DNA of 6,332 bases. It comes from Acidobacteriota bacterium. GTDB lineage: Bacteria; Acidobacteriota; Polarisedimenticolia; J045. Location of the stretch: assembly GCA_027064265.1 (NCBI GenBank), contig JAMOQA010000539.1, positions 1 through 6,332 of the forward strand. The letters are read 5' to 3'. This document shows, piece by piece, positions 4,552 to 6,332 of this stretch (positions are counted from its first letter, which is position 1; each line of letters opens with the position of its first letter). The translations under genes were made by a program, and so were the position numbers. The notes under the pieces were generated by a model. It did not search any database. It was not told where the DNA came from and saw nothing but the letters and a program-made list of their open reading frames with translations.

Positions 4552-6332
4552 ATGAACCGGGTGCTGGCGGCAGCGGGGTTCCTTTCGATCGTCGTCCAGA
4601 CCCTGCTCCTGCGCGAGCTGATCGTCGCGGGCTCGGGGGACGAGACGACGATCGGCATCGGGCTCGCCTGCTGGCTCCTCGGGATCGTCCTCGGCACCCG
4701 CCTGCCGTTCACCTCGTGGGAGGTCGGCTACGGGGCCCTCTGCTTCTGGGGCACGATCGGGATCGTGCTGCTGCGGGTCGGGCGCGCGGTGCTGGCTCCT
4801 CCCGCGGGCGAACTCCCCGGGCCCGGCGCGGTCGTCCTGCTCGCGACCGTCGCGCTGGGACCCGGCGGCGCGCTCGTCGGCTGGACCTTCTCGCTGCTCG
4901 CGCCACTGCGGGGAGTACGGCGCCTCTACGTCGCCGAGTCGTTCGGCGCGGCCCTCGGCGGTCTCTTCGTCACCGGGGTGTTCCTCCTGCCGCTGGTGAT
5001 GGCGCCTGAAGACGCGCCGGGCCCGGTGACGGTCGCGATGGTCGCCGGCTTCGGTGGCCTGCTGGTGGCCGCCACGGGAATCCGGAGCCTCCCCGGCGTC
5101 ATCCTCTCCCTGCTCGTCGGATCGACCGCCCTCGTCGGCCACGACCTGGACGCGTGGGCGAACCGCGTGCGCTTCTCCGGGATCGCCCCCGGCTTCGAGC
5201 TGGCGGCCACCCTCGACACCCCCTACCGCCACCTCGATCTCGCCGGGGAGCCCGGGGCATGGGTCCTCTGGTCCTCCGGCCTCTACGCCGGCAGCTTCCC
5301 CGACCCGGACACCGACGAGCCGCTGGCCCACGAGCTCGCGTGCCTCGCGGAGACGCCGCGGCGGGTCCTCGCCACCGAGGCGGTGACCCGGGGAATCCTG
5401 CGGTTCCTGCTGCGGCACCCGGTGGAACGGGTCGACGTGGTCGTCCTCGACCGGGCGGGGTTCGAGTTCCTCCGGGAACGGCTGGACCCGGCGGATCGCG
5501 CCGCACTCCGCGACCCCCGGGTCCACCTGCGGTTCGGCGACCTGCGCCGGGAGATCGGGCGGGGCGGACCGTACGACCTGGTCCTCCTCCTCGAGCCCGA
5601 CCCCGTGACGCTCTTCCTCGCGCGGCTGGCCACGCGCGAGTTCTACGCGCGGGCGTGCGCCGCCCTCGCCCCCCGGGGTGCCCTCGCGATCCGCTTCGAG
5701 AACGCCCCCAACGTGCAGGACCCGGACACCGCCGCCCTCGGCGCGTCGATGTTCCACGCCCTCCAGGAGGCCTGCGGGAAGGTGATCGCCGCCCCGGCGC
5801 CCCACGGGCTGCTGGTCGCGGGACGGGACGTCACGCTCGACCCGGCGGTCCTCGCCGCGCGCTACCGGGTCCGCGGAATCTCCTCGATCCGCTTCGTCCC
5901 GCAGACCTTCGCCCTCGACTGGCCGCCGGAACGGGTCGCCGCCCTGACGGACACCCTCGCGAAGGTCCGCGTGGCGCCGAGCACCGACAACCGGCCGGTG
6001 GCGTTCCTCCACGCGCTCGCGCGGCGGCAGCGGATCTCCGGCATCCCGGACCTCGGGCGCTGGCTGCGCTGGGCGACGCTGCTGCTGCTCGCATGGGGAC
6101 TGATCCCGCGGCCCCGCCGGGCCGCCGTCCACCGGGTGGCGACGGCGGGCGCCCTCGGGATGGCGGGGAGCCTGGTGATCCTCTACCGCTACCAGGCGGA
6201 GGTGGGCGCGCTGTACGGGCGGTTGGGGATGCTGACCGCGGCGTTCATGGTCGGGCTGGCGCTCGGGGGCGCGCAGGAGCGGACGCTGCCCTGGCTGGCC
6301 CGCTGGGGCCCGGTCGGCGCGGTCGTCGCCTT
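4552..6332 (+). CDS. Membrane-bound spermidine synthase-like protein with degenerate active site (C-terminus beyond right edge)
   Basis: The frame is open from ATG 4552 to the edge (593 codons). Residues 1-195 form about seven hydrophobic segments (near 5-20, 33-50, 60-76, 93-118, 131-150, 158-176, 180-195). The pattern SIVVQTLLLREL (12-23) then GDETTIGIGLACWLLGIVLGTRL (29-51) is typical of membrane-fused spermine/spermidine synthase homologues. Residues ~205-490 resemble the SpeE Rossmann domain: TPYRHLDL (223-230), LWSSGLYAGSFPDPDTDEP (239-257), RRVLATEAVTRGILRFLLRHPVERVDVVVLD (270-300), DPRVHLRFGD (321-330), YDLVLLLEPDPVTLF (341-355), REFYARACAALAPRGALAIRF (362-382), STDNRP (477-482). A second helix block starts near 505 and includes YRYQAEVGALYGRLGMLTAAFMVGLALGG (545-573). 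The glycine-rich SAM loop (GGGxGG) and the catalytic Asp of true synthases are absent (ATEAVTRG; LLLEPDP), so spermidine synthesis is unlikely. Actual function unknown; located in the inner membrane. Confidence 0.85.
   Translation, partial: MNRVLAAAGFLSIVVQTLLLRELIVAGSGDETTIGIGLACWLLGIVLGTRLPFTSWEVGYGALCFWGTIGIVLLRVGRAVLAPPAGELPGPGAVVLLATVALGPGGALVGWTFSLLAPLRGVRRLYVAESFGAALGGLFVTGVFLLPLVMAPEDAPGPVTVAMVAGFGGLLVAATGIRSLPGVILSLLVGSTALVGHDLDAWANRVRFSGIAPGFELAATLDTPYRHLDLAGEPGAWVLWSSGLYAGSFPDPDTDEPLAHELACLAETPRRVLATEAVTRGILRFLLRHPVERVDVVVLDRAGFEFLRERLDPADRAALRDPRVHLRFGDLRREIGRGGPYDLVLLLEPDPVTLFLARLATREFYARACAALAPRGALAIRFENAPNVQDPDTAALGASMFHALQEACGKVIAAPAPHGLLVAGRDVTLDPAVLAARYRVRGISSIRFVPQTFALDWPPERVAALTDTLAKVRVAPSTDNRPVAFLHALARRQRISGIPDLGRWLRWATLLLLAWGLIPRPRRAAVHRVATAGALGMAGSLVILYRYQAEVGALYGRLGMLTAAFMVGLALGGAQERTLPWLARWGPVGAVVA

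Noticed and set aside
3182..4555. Plus-strand 457-codon open frame over the NfeD-like and membrane protein genes
   Set aside because: It is out of frame with both recognised genes, is arginine/glycine/proline rich, and reads through the hairpin repeat.
3988..6132. Minus-strand open frame of 714 codons opposite the SpeE-like gene
   Set aside because: It is a GC-rich shadow. The plus frame from 4552 carries family motifs and membrane helices; the minus frame shows only charged, proline-rich sequence and crosses the palindromic repeat.

Overview
The window comes from a very GC-rich bacterial chromosome (roughly 70% G+C by eye, with strongly G/C-biased third codon positions). A large exported multiheme c-type cytochrome next to a membrane-embedded spermidine-synthase-like protein points to an anaerobic, respiring Gram-negative lineage such as the former Deltaproteobacteria (Desulfuromonadota, Myxococcota and relatives). 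That placement is inference; nothing in the window fixes the taxon.

Layout. (1) Positions 1-1954, minus strand: the first ~651 residues of a multiheme cytochrome c with a Sec signal peptide and 11 CXXCH heme sites; its C-terminus lies beyond the left edge. (2) 1955-2002: a 48-bp divergent spacer holding both ribosome binding sites. (3) 2003-4343, plus strand: a compact, translationally coupled trio. It consists of a Tat-exported C45-family (penicillin acyltransferase-like) Ntn hydrolase, a 111-residue short NfeD-like protein (one membrane helix plus an OB-fold domain) overlapping it by 8 nt, and a 276-residue polytopic membrane protein of unknown function starting 3 nt later. (4) 4344-4551: a 208-bp non-coding gap with a structured palindromic repeat. 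This is a ~94-bp element with GTAGGGGC/GCCCCTAC ends and four consecutive perfect hairpins, followed by a solo copy of its first hairpin exactly 120 bp downstream. (5) 4552-6332, plus strand: the first 593 residues of a membrane protein with N-terminal helices, a degenerate spermidine-synthase-like Rossmann domain and the start of a second helical block; it runs off the right edge.

Both edge genes are open at the window border, and the cytochrome starts with GTG, so simple ORF calling misses them. Long spurious frames arise antisense to, or in alternative frames of, the real genes because GC-rich DNA has few stop codons.

How the genes work together is not established. The common theme is the cell envelope: an exported redox protein, an exported hydrolase or acyltransferase and three membrane proteins. 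The cytochrome is probably part of a respiratory or extracellular electron-transfer chain. The SpeE-like protein has lost the motifs of a true aminopropyltransferase and probably does something other than make spermidine. No RNA genes, CRISPR arrays or insertion sequences were seen.
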